From assembly GCA_016719485.1 (NCBI GenBank), contig JADJZB010000031.1, positions 1 through 64,000 of the forward strand: DNA of 64,000 bases, written 5' to 3'. Positions 53,592 through 61,785 of this stretch are shown here, piece by piece (position 1 is the first letter of the stretch; each line of letters starts with the position of its first letter). The notes beneath the pieces are model-generated. The model had not been told where the DNA came from, ran no database searches, and saw only the letters and a program-made list of their open reading frames with translations. Source of the DNA: Holophagales bacterium. Its GTDB lineage: Bacteria; Acidobacteriota; Thermoanaerobaculia; UBA5066. A program made the position numbers and the translations under genes.

Positions 53592-55172
53592 TCAACCCAT
53601 CAGGAGGGCATCGGACGCCATGCGTCGAACCGTCGTCTCGACCTCGCTCGCGAAGACGGCCCGGATGACGTCCGGGTCCCGAACGGGCTCGCCCGCCTGG
53701 CTCAAGTCGAAGCGCCCCGCCAGGACCTCCTCGACGAGCGCGTCCAGTACGCGATCGACGTCGCGTGTCCCGTCGAGGAGGAGAAGGACGGCCCGGTCGA
53801 ACTCTTCGAGCTCGACACCCCGGCGTCGCAGGCTCGTCACGCGCGTGGCGGTCGCGGCCTGAAGCCGCGCGTACGAGCTCGCGACCGGGCGTTCGGAAAC
53901 TTCGGTGACCGGGCGGGGCGGCCGGACGTGAAGGCCGACGAGATCCGAGACGTAGAGCTGGAGGATCGCGCCCATGAGCTCGTTCCGCAGCTCGGTCCCG
54001 CCCGCGATGACCGGCCCGCCCGGTGCTGCGAGGCGCGCCTGGACCCCGGACCACAGCGTCTCGAAGTCGAGCGCGCGCGGACGCTCCTCGAAGAGCGTCA
54101 GAAGGGCGGCTTTCACGACGGGCCTGTTCGTGGTCACGGAGCCGGCCTTCTCGGGCCGTGCGAACTCCACGGCAGAGTCGTCCGAGACGACCGGGTCGGG
54201 GACGCCCGGCATCACCGCCGCGGTGACCCAGAGTCCGGCGACCACGTCGGGCGACGTGCGGGTCGCCGCGGGTCCGCCGGCCCGCCTGAGGACCGTCCGC
54301 CGAAAAGACCGGTTGATGACGAAGTCGAGGTACTGCTCTCGCGACGTGACGTCCGTCGCCCAGCGGGCGATCGCCTCCTGGGCCTGTGCCGGCAAGCCCA
54401 GGAGCAGCCCCGGCGTGCTCGCCTCGGCCACGAACTCCAGCCCGAATCTCGCCGCGCGCGTCAGGAACTCGTGGACGTGCGTCGGCTGGTTCTCGTCCTC
54501 GAGGAACTCGTGGAAGAGGTAGGCATCAGAGACGTCCCGAAGCACCTCACGTTCGACCTGAAGACCGGTCCCGTAAGGGCTGGAGGGATTCGGAAGGACC
54601 CCCGTCAGCTCCTCGACGATGCCTCTCGCCCTCTCCAGCCGCTCCGACACGCTCGCCGGGTGGCGCGCGTGGTAGAGCATGAGCTCGCGGACCATGCCCC
54701 GCTCGTGCCAGCCCGGGTAGGTGTTGTAGCTCACGAAGGCCAGGCCGTTCGGAGAGAGGTTCTCCGAGCAGATGGAGAGAATCCGCTCGCGCACGAAGTC
54801 CGGCACCCAGGAGTAGACGCCGTGGCAGACGATGTAGTCGAAGAGCCCGAAGGACGCGTCGATGTCGGCGAGGCTCATGGCGTGGAGGACGACGTTCTCG
54901 AGGCCGAGCTGCGCCGCCCTTTCGCGAGCCTCCTCGATCTGCAGGACGGAGAGGTCCACGCCGACGAAGGTCGACTCCGGGGCCTCGAGCGCCATCGGCA
55001 GGAGGTTGCCCCCTCGCGCACAGCCGAGCTCGAGCACCCGGAACCGCTCCACCGGCGGCACGGGAACCCCGTGGACGATCGCCAGGGTCGCGAGGTGATC
55101 CGGATGCGTCATGAAGAAGCACCGATCGCTGTACGGGACCTCGTCGTAGCTGCTCGCCGCTGCGGTCGTCAT
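53592..55172 (-). CDS. SAM-dependent methyltransferase with regulatory domain
   Basis: 526 residues from ATG 55172. The N-terminal class I methyltransferase has RVLELGCARGGNLLPMALEA (motif I), STFVGVDLSVLQIEEARERA (motif II) and FDYIVCHGVYSWVPDFVRER, followed by SPNGLAFVSYNTYPGWH, typical of the PF10119-linked subfamily. The middle region (residues about 200-300) fits the methyltransferase regulatory domain, and the C-terminus is a winged-helix-like module (EEFDRAVLLLLDGTRDVDR). The substrate is unknown. It follows dapD by 25 bases and may share its transcript. Confidence 0.82.
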   Translation of the reverse strand: MTTAAASSYDEVPYSDRCFFMTHPDHLATLAIVHGVPVPPVERFRVLELGCARGGNLLPMALEAPESTFVGVDLSVLQIEEARERAAQLGLENVVLHAMSLADIDASFGLFDYIVCHGVYSWVPDFVRERILSICSENLSPNGLAFVSYNTYPGWHERGMVRELMLYHARHPASVSERLERARGIVEELTGVLPNPSSPYGTGLQVEREVLRDVSDAYLFHEFLEDENQPTHVHEFLTRAARFGLEFVAEASTPGLLLGLPAQAQEAIARWATDVTSREQYLDFVINRSFRRTVLRRAGGPAATRTSPDVVAGLWVTAAVMPGVPDPVVSDDSAVEFARPEKAGSVTTNRPVVKAALLTLFEERPRALDFETLWSGVQARLAAPGGPVIAGGTELRNELMGAILQLYVSDLVGLHVRPPRPVTEVSERPVASSYARLQAATATRVTSLRRRGVELEEFDRAVLLLLDGTRDVDRVLDALVEEVLAGRFDLSQAGEPVRDPDVIRAVFASEVETTVRRMASDALLMG

Positions 55173-55197
55173 GAAGTGGCCTCCTCGTCCCAGGGAT

Positions 55198-55983
55198 TCA
55201 GTCCGTTCGGTGGAGGGCCCGTTCGAGGGCCGTCCGGGCGTCGGTCTTGCCGTCGCGGTACTTGACGATGACCGCCGCCGAGATCGAGAGGCCCCGCACG
55301 TGCGCCCAGGAGCCGGGCGCCGGGCGGGAGCCCGGGACGACGACCGCCCCCTCCGGCACGGTGAGGGGTGCCGATCCCGTGGCACGCAGCTCGCGTTCGT
55401 TCGCGAGATCGTAGATCACGCTCGACGCGGTCAGGATGACCCCTGCGGCGAGGACGGCGCGGGAGCGGACGCGGACCCCCTCGTAGAGGCCCACGCCCCC
55501 GCCCACGAAGACGTCGTCCTCGACGACGACCGGGAGGGCGCCGACCGGCTCGAGGACCCCGCCGAGCTGGGCCGCGGCAGAGAGGTGGACCCTCTTGCCC
55601 ACCTGGGCGCAGGAGCCGACGAGGGCGTGGCTGTCGATCATCGCTCCCTCGTCCACGTACGCCCCGACGTTCACGTAGGCCGGCGGCATGACGACGACGC
55701 CCCTCGCGACGAACGCGCCGCGCCGGATGGCAGTTCCCCCGGGGACGACGCGGACGCCCGGTGGCAGCCCGCCGCGGGGCGGGAGCGTGTCGCGGTCGCG
55801 GAAGGCGAACGGCGGCATCGAGAGGTCGGTGTCGACGCCGAGCCGGAAGGCCTGGAGGATCCCCTCCTTCACCTCCGGGTTCACGCGCCAGCCGTCGCCC
55901 ACGGGCTCGGCGGCGCGGAGCTCTCCCCTCTCGAGCCGGTCGAGCAGCGCCAGCACCTCGTCGCGCGAGAGCACGCCGCTCAC
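55198..55983 (-). CDS. dapD: Tetrahydrodipicolinate N-succinyltransferase
   Basis: 261 residues from GTG 55983, overlapping the dapA stop. It has a helical N-terminus, then left-handed beta-helix hexapeptide repeats: MPPAYVNVGAYVDEGAMIDS, VGSCAQVGKRVHLSAAAQLG, GVLEPVGALPVVVEDDVFVG, and a short C-terminal part (AAVIVKYRDGKTDARTALER). The order of motifs follows E. coli DapD rather than the acetyl-type DapH. It acylates tetrahydrodipicolinate in the meso-DAP/lysine pathway. No dapC or dapE is in the window. Confidence 0.9.
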   Translation of the reverse strand: MSGVLSRDEVLALLDRLERGELRAAEPVGDGWRVNPEVKEGILQAFRLGVDTDLSMPPFAFRDRDTLPPRGGLPPGVRVVPGGTAIRRGAFVARGVVVMPPAYVNVGAYVDEGAMIDSHALVGSCAQVGKRVHLSAAAQLGGVLEPVGALPVVVEDDVFVGGGVGLYEGVRVRSRAVLAAGVILTASSVIYDLANERELRATGSAPLTVPEGAVVVPGSRPAPGSWAHVRGLSISAAVIVKYRDGKTDARTALERALHRTD

Positions 55984-56924
55984 GACGCCTCCTCGACCGC
56001 GTTCCCCGCGTCGTCGAGGAGCCCGGCTTCCTTCAGGGCCTCTTCCATCGGCTTGTGCTGCCCTTTCGAGAGCGGAACGAGCGGGAGACGCAGGACGTCG
56101 TGGATCAGGCCGAGGCGGTGGAGGGCCCACTTCACCGGGATCGGGTTCGACTCGCGGAAGTTCGCCCGCATCAGCGGCAGGAGCTTCGCCTGGAGGCGCG
56201 CGGCCTCGCCCCGCTCGCCCGTGAGGGCGGCCTCCACGAGCGCCACCAGGAGCGCGGGCACCTCGTTCGAGATGACCGCGATGACGCCGTCGGCGCCGCA
56301 GGCGATCATCGGCAGCGCGAGCGAGTCCTCGCCCGAGAGGACGGAGAAGCCGGCCGGCCGATTCCGCAGGATCTCGCACGCCTGGTCGAGGCTCCCGGAG
56401 GCTTCCTTTACAGCGCACATCCGCGTGTCTTCCGCGAGTTGAAGGACCGTTTCCGGGAGCATGTTCACCCCTGTGCGCGAGGGGACGTTGTAGGCGACGA
56501 CGGGCAGGTGCCCGGCGTCGGCCACGGCCCGGAAGTGCTCGAGGAGGCCGCGCGGCGTCGGCTTGTTGTAGTACGGCGTGACGACGAGAAGGGCATCGGC
56601 CCCTGCCTTTCGGCACCGCTCGGCGAGCTTCTGGGACCTCCGCGTGTCGTTGGACCCGCAGCCGGCGATCACCCGGATGGCGCGCCGGGCCGACCGCGCC
56701 TCCTCCACCGTCACGGTGACGACCCGCTCGTGCTCGTCGGGATCGAGAGTCACGGACTCCCCGGTCGTCCCGCACGGGACGACGCCGGCGACGCCTCCCG
56801 CAACCTGGCGACGCACGAGCTTTCGGAGGGCCGGCTCGTCGAGGTCCCCCTTCTCCGTGAACGGAGTCACGAGCGCCGTGAAGACCCCCGTGAGGTGGAT
56901 GCGGGTCGGCTCCTGCGTCTTCAT
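55980..56924 (-). CDS. dapA: 4-hydroxy-tetrahydrodipicolinate synthase
   Basis: 314 residues from ATG 56924, overlapping the dapB stop (ATGA). It is a TIM-barrel aldolase: FTALVTPFTEKGDLD, VPCGTTGESVTLDPDEHERV, VTPYYNKPTPRGLLEHFRA, catalytic Tyr in VVAYNVPSRTGVNM and Schiff-base Lys in CAVKEASGSLDQ, then ADGVIAVISNEVPAL. It condenses pyruvate with aspartate semialdehyde. Part of the asd-lysC-dapB-dapA-dapD operon. Confidence 0.96.
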   Translation of the reverse strand: MKTQEPTRIHLTGVFTALVTPFTEKGDLDEPALRKLVRRQVAGGVAGVVPCGTTGESVTLDPDEHERVVTVTVEEARSARRAIRVIAGCGSNDTRRSQKLAERCRKAGADALLVVTPYYNKPTPRGLLEHFRAVADAGHLPVVAYNVPSRTGVNMLPETVLQLAEDTRMCAVKEASGSLDQACEILRNRPAGFSVLSGEDSLALPMIACGADGVIAVISNEVPALLVALVEAALTGERGEAARLQAKLLPLMRANFRESNPIPVKWALHRLGLIHDVLRLPLVPLSKGQHKPMEEALKEAGLLDDAGNAVEEAS

Positions 56925-57607
56925 GCGGTCCTCCGGTCGAGGAAGTCGTCGAAGTTGACGGGCCCGGTCAGCCCCGACCGGACGAGCCACTCTGCGGCCT
57001 GGACGGCACCGAGGGCGAAGAGGCTCCGGGAACGGGCCCTGTGGACGAGCTCGATCGACTCGTCAGGCCCCTCGAAGACGAGGACGTGCTCCCCCGGCTG
57101 GCCCCCGTGGCGCAGCGAGACGATCGGGATCTCTTCCCCCGCTGCCCGCCCCACGCCGACGGACTCGGCGATCGCCTTCGCGGTCCCCGACGGCGCGTCC
57201 TTCTTGGCGGAGTGGTGGCGCTCCACGATCGCCGGCTCGAACTCGGGGAAGCGGGCGAGGGCGCCGCCGAGGACCATCGCCGCGCGCCGCAGCGCCGCGA
57301 CGCCGATGGAAAAGTTCGGAGAGTGCAGGAACGGCACGTTCCGCTCCCCCGCGAGCCGCTTCATCGGCGCGACGTCCCAGCCGGTCGTCCCGCAGACGAC
57401 CGGGACCCGGTGCATCAGGAGCGCCGCCACCGTCCTCGGCGCGGCCTCCGGCGTCGTGAACTCGAACGCCACGTCGACGACGTCGGGCTCGAGCGCCTCG
57501 AGGTCGTCACGCCGCCCGACCCGCGCGCGGACGCCGTGCCCGCGCTGGACGAGGACCGCCTCGATGGCCCGTCCCATCTTTCCCGGGCCCACGATGAGAG
57601 CCTTCAC
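56921..57607 (-). CDS. dapB: 4-hydroxy-tetrahydrodipicolinate reductase
   Basis: 228 residues from GTG 57607, overlapping the lysC stop. It has a nucleotide-binding start KALIVGPGKMGRAI, then FTTPEAAPRTV, VCGTTGW and the catalytic signature VERHHSAKKDAPSGTAKAIA. It is shorter than E. coli DapB (273) because the N-terminal domain is compact, as in several other phyla. Uses NAD(P)H to make tetrahydrodipicolinate. Confidence 0.94.
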   Translation of the reverse strand: MKALIVGPGKMGRAIEAVLVQRGHGVRARVGRRDDLEALEPDVVDVAFEFTTPEAAPRTVAALLMHRVPVVCGTTGWDVAPMKRLAGERNVPFLHSPNFSIGVAALRRAAMVLGGALARFPEFEPAIVERHHSAKKDAPSGTAKAIAESVGVGRAAGEEIPIVSLRHGGQPGEHVLVFEGPDESIELVHRARSRSLFALGAVQAAEWLVRSGLTGPVNFDDFLDRRTA

Positions 57608-58977
57608 GCCGCCTCCTTCTCGAACAGGTCGCGGTGGAGCCTCCGAAGCGCCTCGGGCGCATCCGGAGCCTGGACCACGAACGTCAGGTTCGTCTCCGAG
57701 GCTCCCTGCGAGATCAGGACCACGTTGATGTCGCCGAGCGCCGCGAAGACCCGCGCCGCGACCCCGGCCGTCGTCCTGAGCCGGCGCCCCACCACCGAGA
57801 CGACGGCGAGGTCGTGGAGGACCGACACCTCCGCGAACGTCGAGAGGTCCCGGACGAGCGCCGCGACGGGAGCCCCGCCGTCGACCGTGATCGAGATCGA
57901 CACCTCGCTCGTCGCGATGACGTCCACCGCGACGGCGTGCCGCTCGAACACCGAGAAGACGCGGGCCGCGTAGCCGTGGGCCATCAGCATGCGCGGACTC
58001 CCGACGAAGAGCGCCGCCACGCCCGTCCGCATCGCGAGCGCCCTCACGCCCGCGCCGGACGCCTCCGCCCGCACCGTCGTCCCCGGGACCTGGGGCCGGA
58101 ACGTGTTCCTCACGCGCACCGGGAGGCCGCGAGCGATGGCCGGCCGGATCGTCGCCGGGTGGAGAACCTTCGCGCCGAAGAACGCGAGCTCCGCCGCCTC
58201 GGCGTAGCCGACCTCCGGTACGAGGCGCGCGCCCGGGACGAGGCGCGGGTCGGCCGTCAGGATCCCGTCGACGTCGGTCCAGATCTCGATCGCCTCGACC
58301 GGCGCGCCGGCGTCGTGAAGCGCCGCACCGAGGAGTGCTGCCGAGAAGTCCGACCCGCCTCGCCCGAGCGTCGTCGTCGAGCCGTCGGGCGCCGCCCCGA
58401 CGAAACCCCCGGTGACGACGACCTTTCCGGCGGCGCGCTCGGGCAGGAGCCGGCTCGCGGCCTTCCGCGCGAGGGCGGCTTCGTCGGGCGTCGCGGCGCC
58501 CCAGGTCGCGTCGGTCGCCATCCACTCGCGGGGATCCACCCGCGCGACCGCGACGCCCCGCTTCTCAAGCGCCGCGGCGGTCAGCGCCGCCGAGAGGAGC
58601 TCCCCCGCCGCGCAGATCGCGTCGGACGTGCGGGCCGAGAGCTCGCCGAGAAGCGCCACTCCGGTGGTCAGGCTCTCGAGCCTCGCCATCTCGCGCGAGA
58701 TCTCTTCCCGGAGCGCGCCGGCCGCCCCGCCCGCGAGGCCCAGTGACTCGACCGCGGCGACGTGCTTCTCCCCGAGCGTCACGAGCGCCGCGGCCGCGGC
58801 CGCCCGGTCCCCCTCGCGCGCCGCGCGGGAGAGCGCGAGGAGGGCGTCGGTGACGCCCCCCATCGCCGAGACGACGACGAACGGCTCCTCGGAAAGCCTC
58901 GACGCGACGAGCTCCGCCACCCCCGCGATCCGCTCGCCGGTCCCGACCGAGGTGCCGCCGAACTTCATCACGAGCAT
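57604..58977 (-). CDS. lysC: Aspartate kinase (monofunctional, two ACT domains)
   Basis: 457 residues. It begins MLVMKFGGTSVGTGERIAGV, the aspartokinase P-loop-like motif. TTLGRGGSDFSAALLGAAL and IWTDVDGILTADPRLVPGA are catalytic motifs, and ELAFFGAKVLHPATIRPAIA precedes two C-terminal ACT domains (residues about 320-455, VRALAMRTGVAALF and SVVGRRLRTTAGVAARVFAA). The ACT domains imply feedback by lysine and/or threonine. The first enzyme of the pathway, 10 bases downstream of asd. Confidence 0.95.
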   Translation of the reverse strand: MLVMKFGGTSVGTGERIAGVAELVASRLSEEPFVVVSAMGGVTDALLALSRAAREGDRAAAAAALVTLGEKHVAAVESLGLAGGAAGALREEISREMARLESLTTGVALLGELSARTSDAICAAGELLSAALTAAALEKRGVAVARVDPREWMATDATWGAATPDEAALARKAASRLLPERAAGKVVVTGGFVGAAPDGSTTTLGRGGSDFSAALLGAALHDAGAPVEAIEIWTDVDGILTADPRLVPGARLVPEVGYAEAAELAFFGAKVLHPATIRPAIARGLPVRVRNTFRPQVPGTTVRAEASGAGVRALAMRTGVAALFVGSPRMLMAHGYAARVFSVFERHAVAVDVIATSEVSISITVDGGAPVAALVRDLSTFAEVSVLHDLAVVSVVGRRLRTTAGVAARVFAALGDINVVLISQGASETNLTFVVQAPDAPEALRRLHRDLFEKEAA

Positions 58978-58987
58978 GGAGAGGCCC

Positions 58988-60049
58988 TCAGAGCCGCCCC
59001 GTCGCCGCGAGGAGCTCGGCGTTCAGGAGCGCCGCCCCCGCCGCGCCGCGGACGGTGTTGTGGACGAGGAGCGTGAAGCGGACGTCGTAGACCGGGTCGG
59101 GCCTCAGCCGCCCGACGCTGACCACCATCCCGTGCCCGGCCTCCACGTCCCGGATCGGCTGCGGCCGGTCCGGCTCGTCGCGGACGACGATCGGCCGCGG
59201 GGGCGCCGAGGAGAGGCCGAGGCGCTGCGGCTCTCCGCTGAACCCCTCGAGTACCTCCCGGATCTCCCCGAGCGAGGCCTTCCGCGAGAGCTTCACGAAA
59301 ACCGACTCCGTGTGCCCGTCGCGCACGGGGACCCGGTTGACCGAGACGGAGATCGGGAACGCTGCCGGGACGACCCGACCGTTCTCGAGCGTTCCGAGGA
59401 TCTTCCCCGGCTCGGTCTCGATCTTCTCCTCCTCGCCGTCGATGAACGGGATGACGTTCCCCTGCGCGTCGAGCGAGGGAACGCCCGGATAGCCCGCCCC
59501 GGACAGCGCCTGGAGCGTCGTGACGCAGACCGCCTCGATACCGAACGCGCGGTGGAGCGGCGCGAGCGCCATCGCGAGGCCGACGACGACGCAGTTGGGG
59601 TTCGTGACGATGCCGCCGCCCGCGGCCGCCCACTCCTGCCGGTCGAGGAGCGCGAGGTGGTCCGCGTTCACCTCGGGGATCAGGAGCGGCACGTCGGCCT
59701 GCATCCGGAACGACTTCGTGTTCGAGACGACGAGCCGGCCGCGCGAGGCCTGCAGGGGCTCGACCGTGTCCGCCACCTTCGCGTCGAGGGCCGAGAGGAC
59801 GAGGCGCGATCCCAGCGCTTCCTCGACCGACTTCACGACGAGGCCCCGAGCGTCCTGGGGAACGTCGCCCGGCAGGATCCAACGCGTCGCCTCGAAGTAC
59901 GTCTTCCCCTGCGAGCGCTCCGAGGCCGCCACCTCCGCGAGCCTCAGCTGCGGGTGCCCGGCGAGAAGCGACACCATCCGCTGCCCCACCGCCCCCGTCG
60001 CCCCGAGGATCGCCACCGGGATCCGGCTGTCTCGTCCTTCCGCTGCCAT
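58988..60049 (-). CDS. asd: Aspartate-semialdehyde dehydrogenase (archaeal/fungal type)
   Basis: 353 residues from ATG 60049. AILGATGAVGQRMVSLLAGH binds NADP. SNTKSFRMQADVPLLIPEVN and the active-site Cys in VTNPNCVVVGLAMAL fit the archaeal/fungal-type branch rather than the E. coli-type enzyme. SVSVNRVPVRDGHTESVFVK carries the catalytic His region. It makes aspartate semialdehyde for lysine, threonine and methionine. First structural gene of the operon, behind the leader peptide and attenuator-like hairpin. Confidence 0.94.
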   Translation of the reverse strand: MAAEGRDSRIPVAILGATGAVGQRMVSLLAGHPQLRLAEVAASERSQGKTYFEATRWILPGDVPQDARGLVVKSVEEALGSRLVLSALDAKVADTVEPLQASRGRLVVSNTKSFRMQADVPLLIPEVNADHLALLDRQEWAAAGGGIVTNPNCVVVGLAMALAPLHRAFGIEAVCVTTLQALSGAGYPGVPSLDAQGNVIPFIDGEEEKIETEPGKILGTLENGRVVPAAFPISVSVNRVPVRDGHTESVFVKLSRKASLGEIREVLEGFSGEPQRLGLSSAPPRPIVVRDEPDRPQPIRDVEAGHGMVVSVGRLRPDPVYDVRFTLLVHNTVRGAAGAALLNAELLAATGRL

Positions 60050-60093
60050 CTCGTCCTCTCGTTCCGTTCCCCGGCGCTCCCGCCGGAAATCAA

Positions 60094-60119
60094 AGAGCCC
60101 GCCGTCGCCGGCGGGCCCT
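60094..60119 (-). terminator. Attenuator-like hairpin upstream of asd
   Basis: On the minus strand an 8-bp core stem GCCCGCCG / CGGCGGGC with a GCGA loop extends by about three more pairs (AGG with TCT) and is followed by TCTTTGATTTCC. It lies between the leader peptide stop (60150) and the asd start (60049), where an intrinsic attenuator is expected. Confidence 0.6.
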
Positions 60120-60149
60120 GCGTTTTCTCCGGTTCCGTACGCCCGTGTC

Positions 60150-60239
60150 CTACACGGTCGTCCGGTCCCCCGCCGGCCCGCCTCGCGGCGTGCGCTTCAT
60201 CGTGGTCGTCGTCCGCTTTCGGGTGGAGCAGGGGCTCAT
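60150..60239 (-). CDS. Threonine-rich leader peptide of the aspartate-pathway operon
   Basis: A 29-codon frame from ATG 60239 to TAG 60150-60152, in the otherwise empty 200 bases before asd. Eight of 29 residues are Thr, including a run RKRTTTTMKRT that also holds Lys and Met. This is the composition of attenuation leader peptides such as ThrL, in which ribosome stalling at scarce aminoacyl-tRNA changes the fold of the downstream RNA. A terminator-like hairpin follows before asd. The match of Thr/Met/Lys codons to the products of the aspartate pathway makes chance unlikely, but translation is unproven and the Shine-Dalgarno is weak. Confidence 0.65.
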   Translation of the reverse strand: MSPCSTRKRTTTTMKRTPRGGPAGDRTTV

Positions 60240-60251
60240 TGCGGCCGGACT

Positions 60252-61745
60252 CTAGGCGGGCCCGCCCGTCGGTGTCAACACTGTGCTCGTCGGGGACGGC
60301 CGGCCGCCGCCCTTCTCCGGGAAGACGAGCGAGAAGAGGACCGCCATCGTGAACGAGATGACGTAGCTGGCGAGCCTCTCCGAGACCCCGGTCGGCTGCT
60401 CGAAGAACGTCTTCCAGACGACCGTCGCCACCGTGCCGGTGATCAGCGAGGCGAAGACCCCCGCACGGGAAAGCCTCTTCCAGAAGAGGAGGAGGATGAG
60501 GGCCGGCCCGAACGACGAGCCGATGCCCGACCACGCGTAGGACACGAGGCTGTAGACGGTGTCCCGCATCGTCAGGGCCAGGACGATGGCCACCGCCCCC
60601 ACCGCGACCGTGACGGCCTGGTTCAGGTAGAGCATTCCCTTCGGGGAGGTGGCCCTCTTCCTCAGGTTCGTGAAGATGTCCTCGGTGAAGGAGGCCGAAG
60701 AGACCGTCACCTCCGACGACGCGGTCGACATCATCGCGGAGATGACGCCCGACAGCAGGACCCCGGCGAGGATCGGGCTCACGAGGGCGACGACCATGGC
60801 CGGCAGGATCTTCTCGGCATCGGTCGAAACCGCGGAGGCCCCGGCCCCGAGGAGCCCGCTTTTCACGAATGCCACGCCGAAAAGGCCGATCAGGATAGCC
60901 CCGGTGTAGGCGAGGAGGGTCCAGACCGTGGCTACTCCCACCGCGCGCCGGACCTCCTTCTCGTTTCGGATCGCCATCATCCGCGTGAGCAGCTGCGGCT
61001 GGCCGGTGTAGCCGAGCGCCCAGCTGAGGCCGCTCAGGACGAGGATCACGGCCGAGGAACCGGTCATCCCCCGCGTCAGCGACAGGTAGTGCGGTCCGGC
61101 CTCCCGAAGCGCCCCGGCGATCTGCAGGTCGTGGCTGGCCGCGATGAAGAGGGCGATGACGGGAAACGCGACGAGCGTGAAGATCATCAGGAGGGCCTGG
61201 AAGACGTCGGTCACGACGACCGCGATGAAACCGCCAAGGCCGCAGTAGACGGTCACGACGACCGAGGCGATGACGATTCCCCAGAAGGGGTCGAGGCCGA
61301 ACGTCCCCTGGAGCACCTTGCCGGAGCCGCTGAACTGCGCGGCGATGTAGAGCAGGAAGAAGAAGATCAGGATCACGGCCGAGAGCATGCCGATCGGCTT
61401 CTCCGCCCCGGGGAACCTTCGCGCCAGAAGGCTCGAGACGGTCATGGCGCCGGTCTTCTCGGTCTCCTCGCGGAGCCGGCCGGCCATGACCATCCAGATG
61501 AACAGGATGCCGATCACGCAACCCAGGGCGACCCAGATGGTGCTGAGCCCGTCGGCGTAGGCGTGCCCCGTCAGGCCGAGGAGCAGCCAGGCCGACTCGC
61601 CCGTGGCCCGTTCCGAGAGCGCAAGGGCCGTCCCCGAGAAGCGCCCGCCGCCGAGGACGAACTCCCTGTGCGTCCTCTCTCCGCGCGAATACCACCAGGC
61701 GATGAAGACCGTCGCCACCATGTAGAGGACGAAGACGGCGAGCAT
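60252..61745 (-). CDS. Na+/solute symporter (SSS family, PutP-like)
   Basis: 497 residues with about 13 membrane helices. The first half matches the proline-permease branch: EFVLGGGRFSGTALALSERA, TGESAWLLLGLTGHAYADGL, IWMVMAGRLREETEKTGAM, IAAQFSGSGKVLQGTFGLD. SASFTEDIFTNLRKRATSPK lies in the second half. A Na+-driven importer of proline or a related amino or organic acid; the substrate is inferred only. It is transcribed toward the asd leader, with 12 bases between its stop (60252) and the leader start (60239). Confidence 0.88.
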   Translation of the reverse strand: MLAVFVLYMVATVFIAWWYSRGERTHREFVLGGGRFSGTALALSERATGESAWLLLGLTGHAYADGLSTIWVALGCVIGILFIWMVMAGRLREETEKTGAMTVSSLLARRFPGAEKPIGMLSAVILIFFFLLYIAAQFSGSGKVLQGTFGLDPFWGIVIASVVVTVYCGLGGFIAVVVTDVFQALLMIFTLVAFPVIALFIAASHDLQIAGALREAGPHYLSLTRGMTGSSAVILVLSGLSWALGYTGQPQLLTRMMAIRNEKEVRRAVGVATVWTLLAYTGAILIGLFGVAFVKSGLLGAGASAVSTDAEKILPAMVVALVSPILAGVLLSGVISAMMSTASSEVTVSSASFTEDIFTNLRKRATSPKGMLYLNQAVTVAVGAVAIVLALTMRDTVYSLVSYAWSGIGSSFGPALILLLFWKRLSRAGVFASLITGTVATVVWKTFFEQPTGVSERLASYVISFTMAVLFSLVFPEKGGGRPSPTSTVLTPTGGPA

Positions 61746-61785
61746 TCAGCCGAGGATAGGAAGTTCGATTCCCCCGGGCAAGGGT

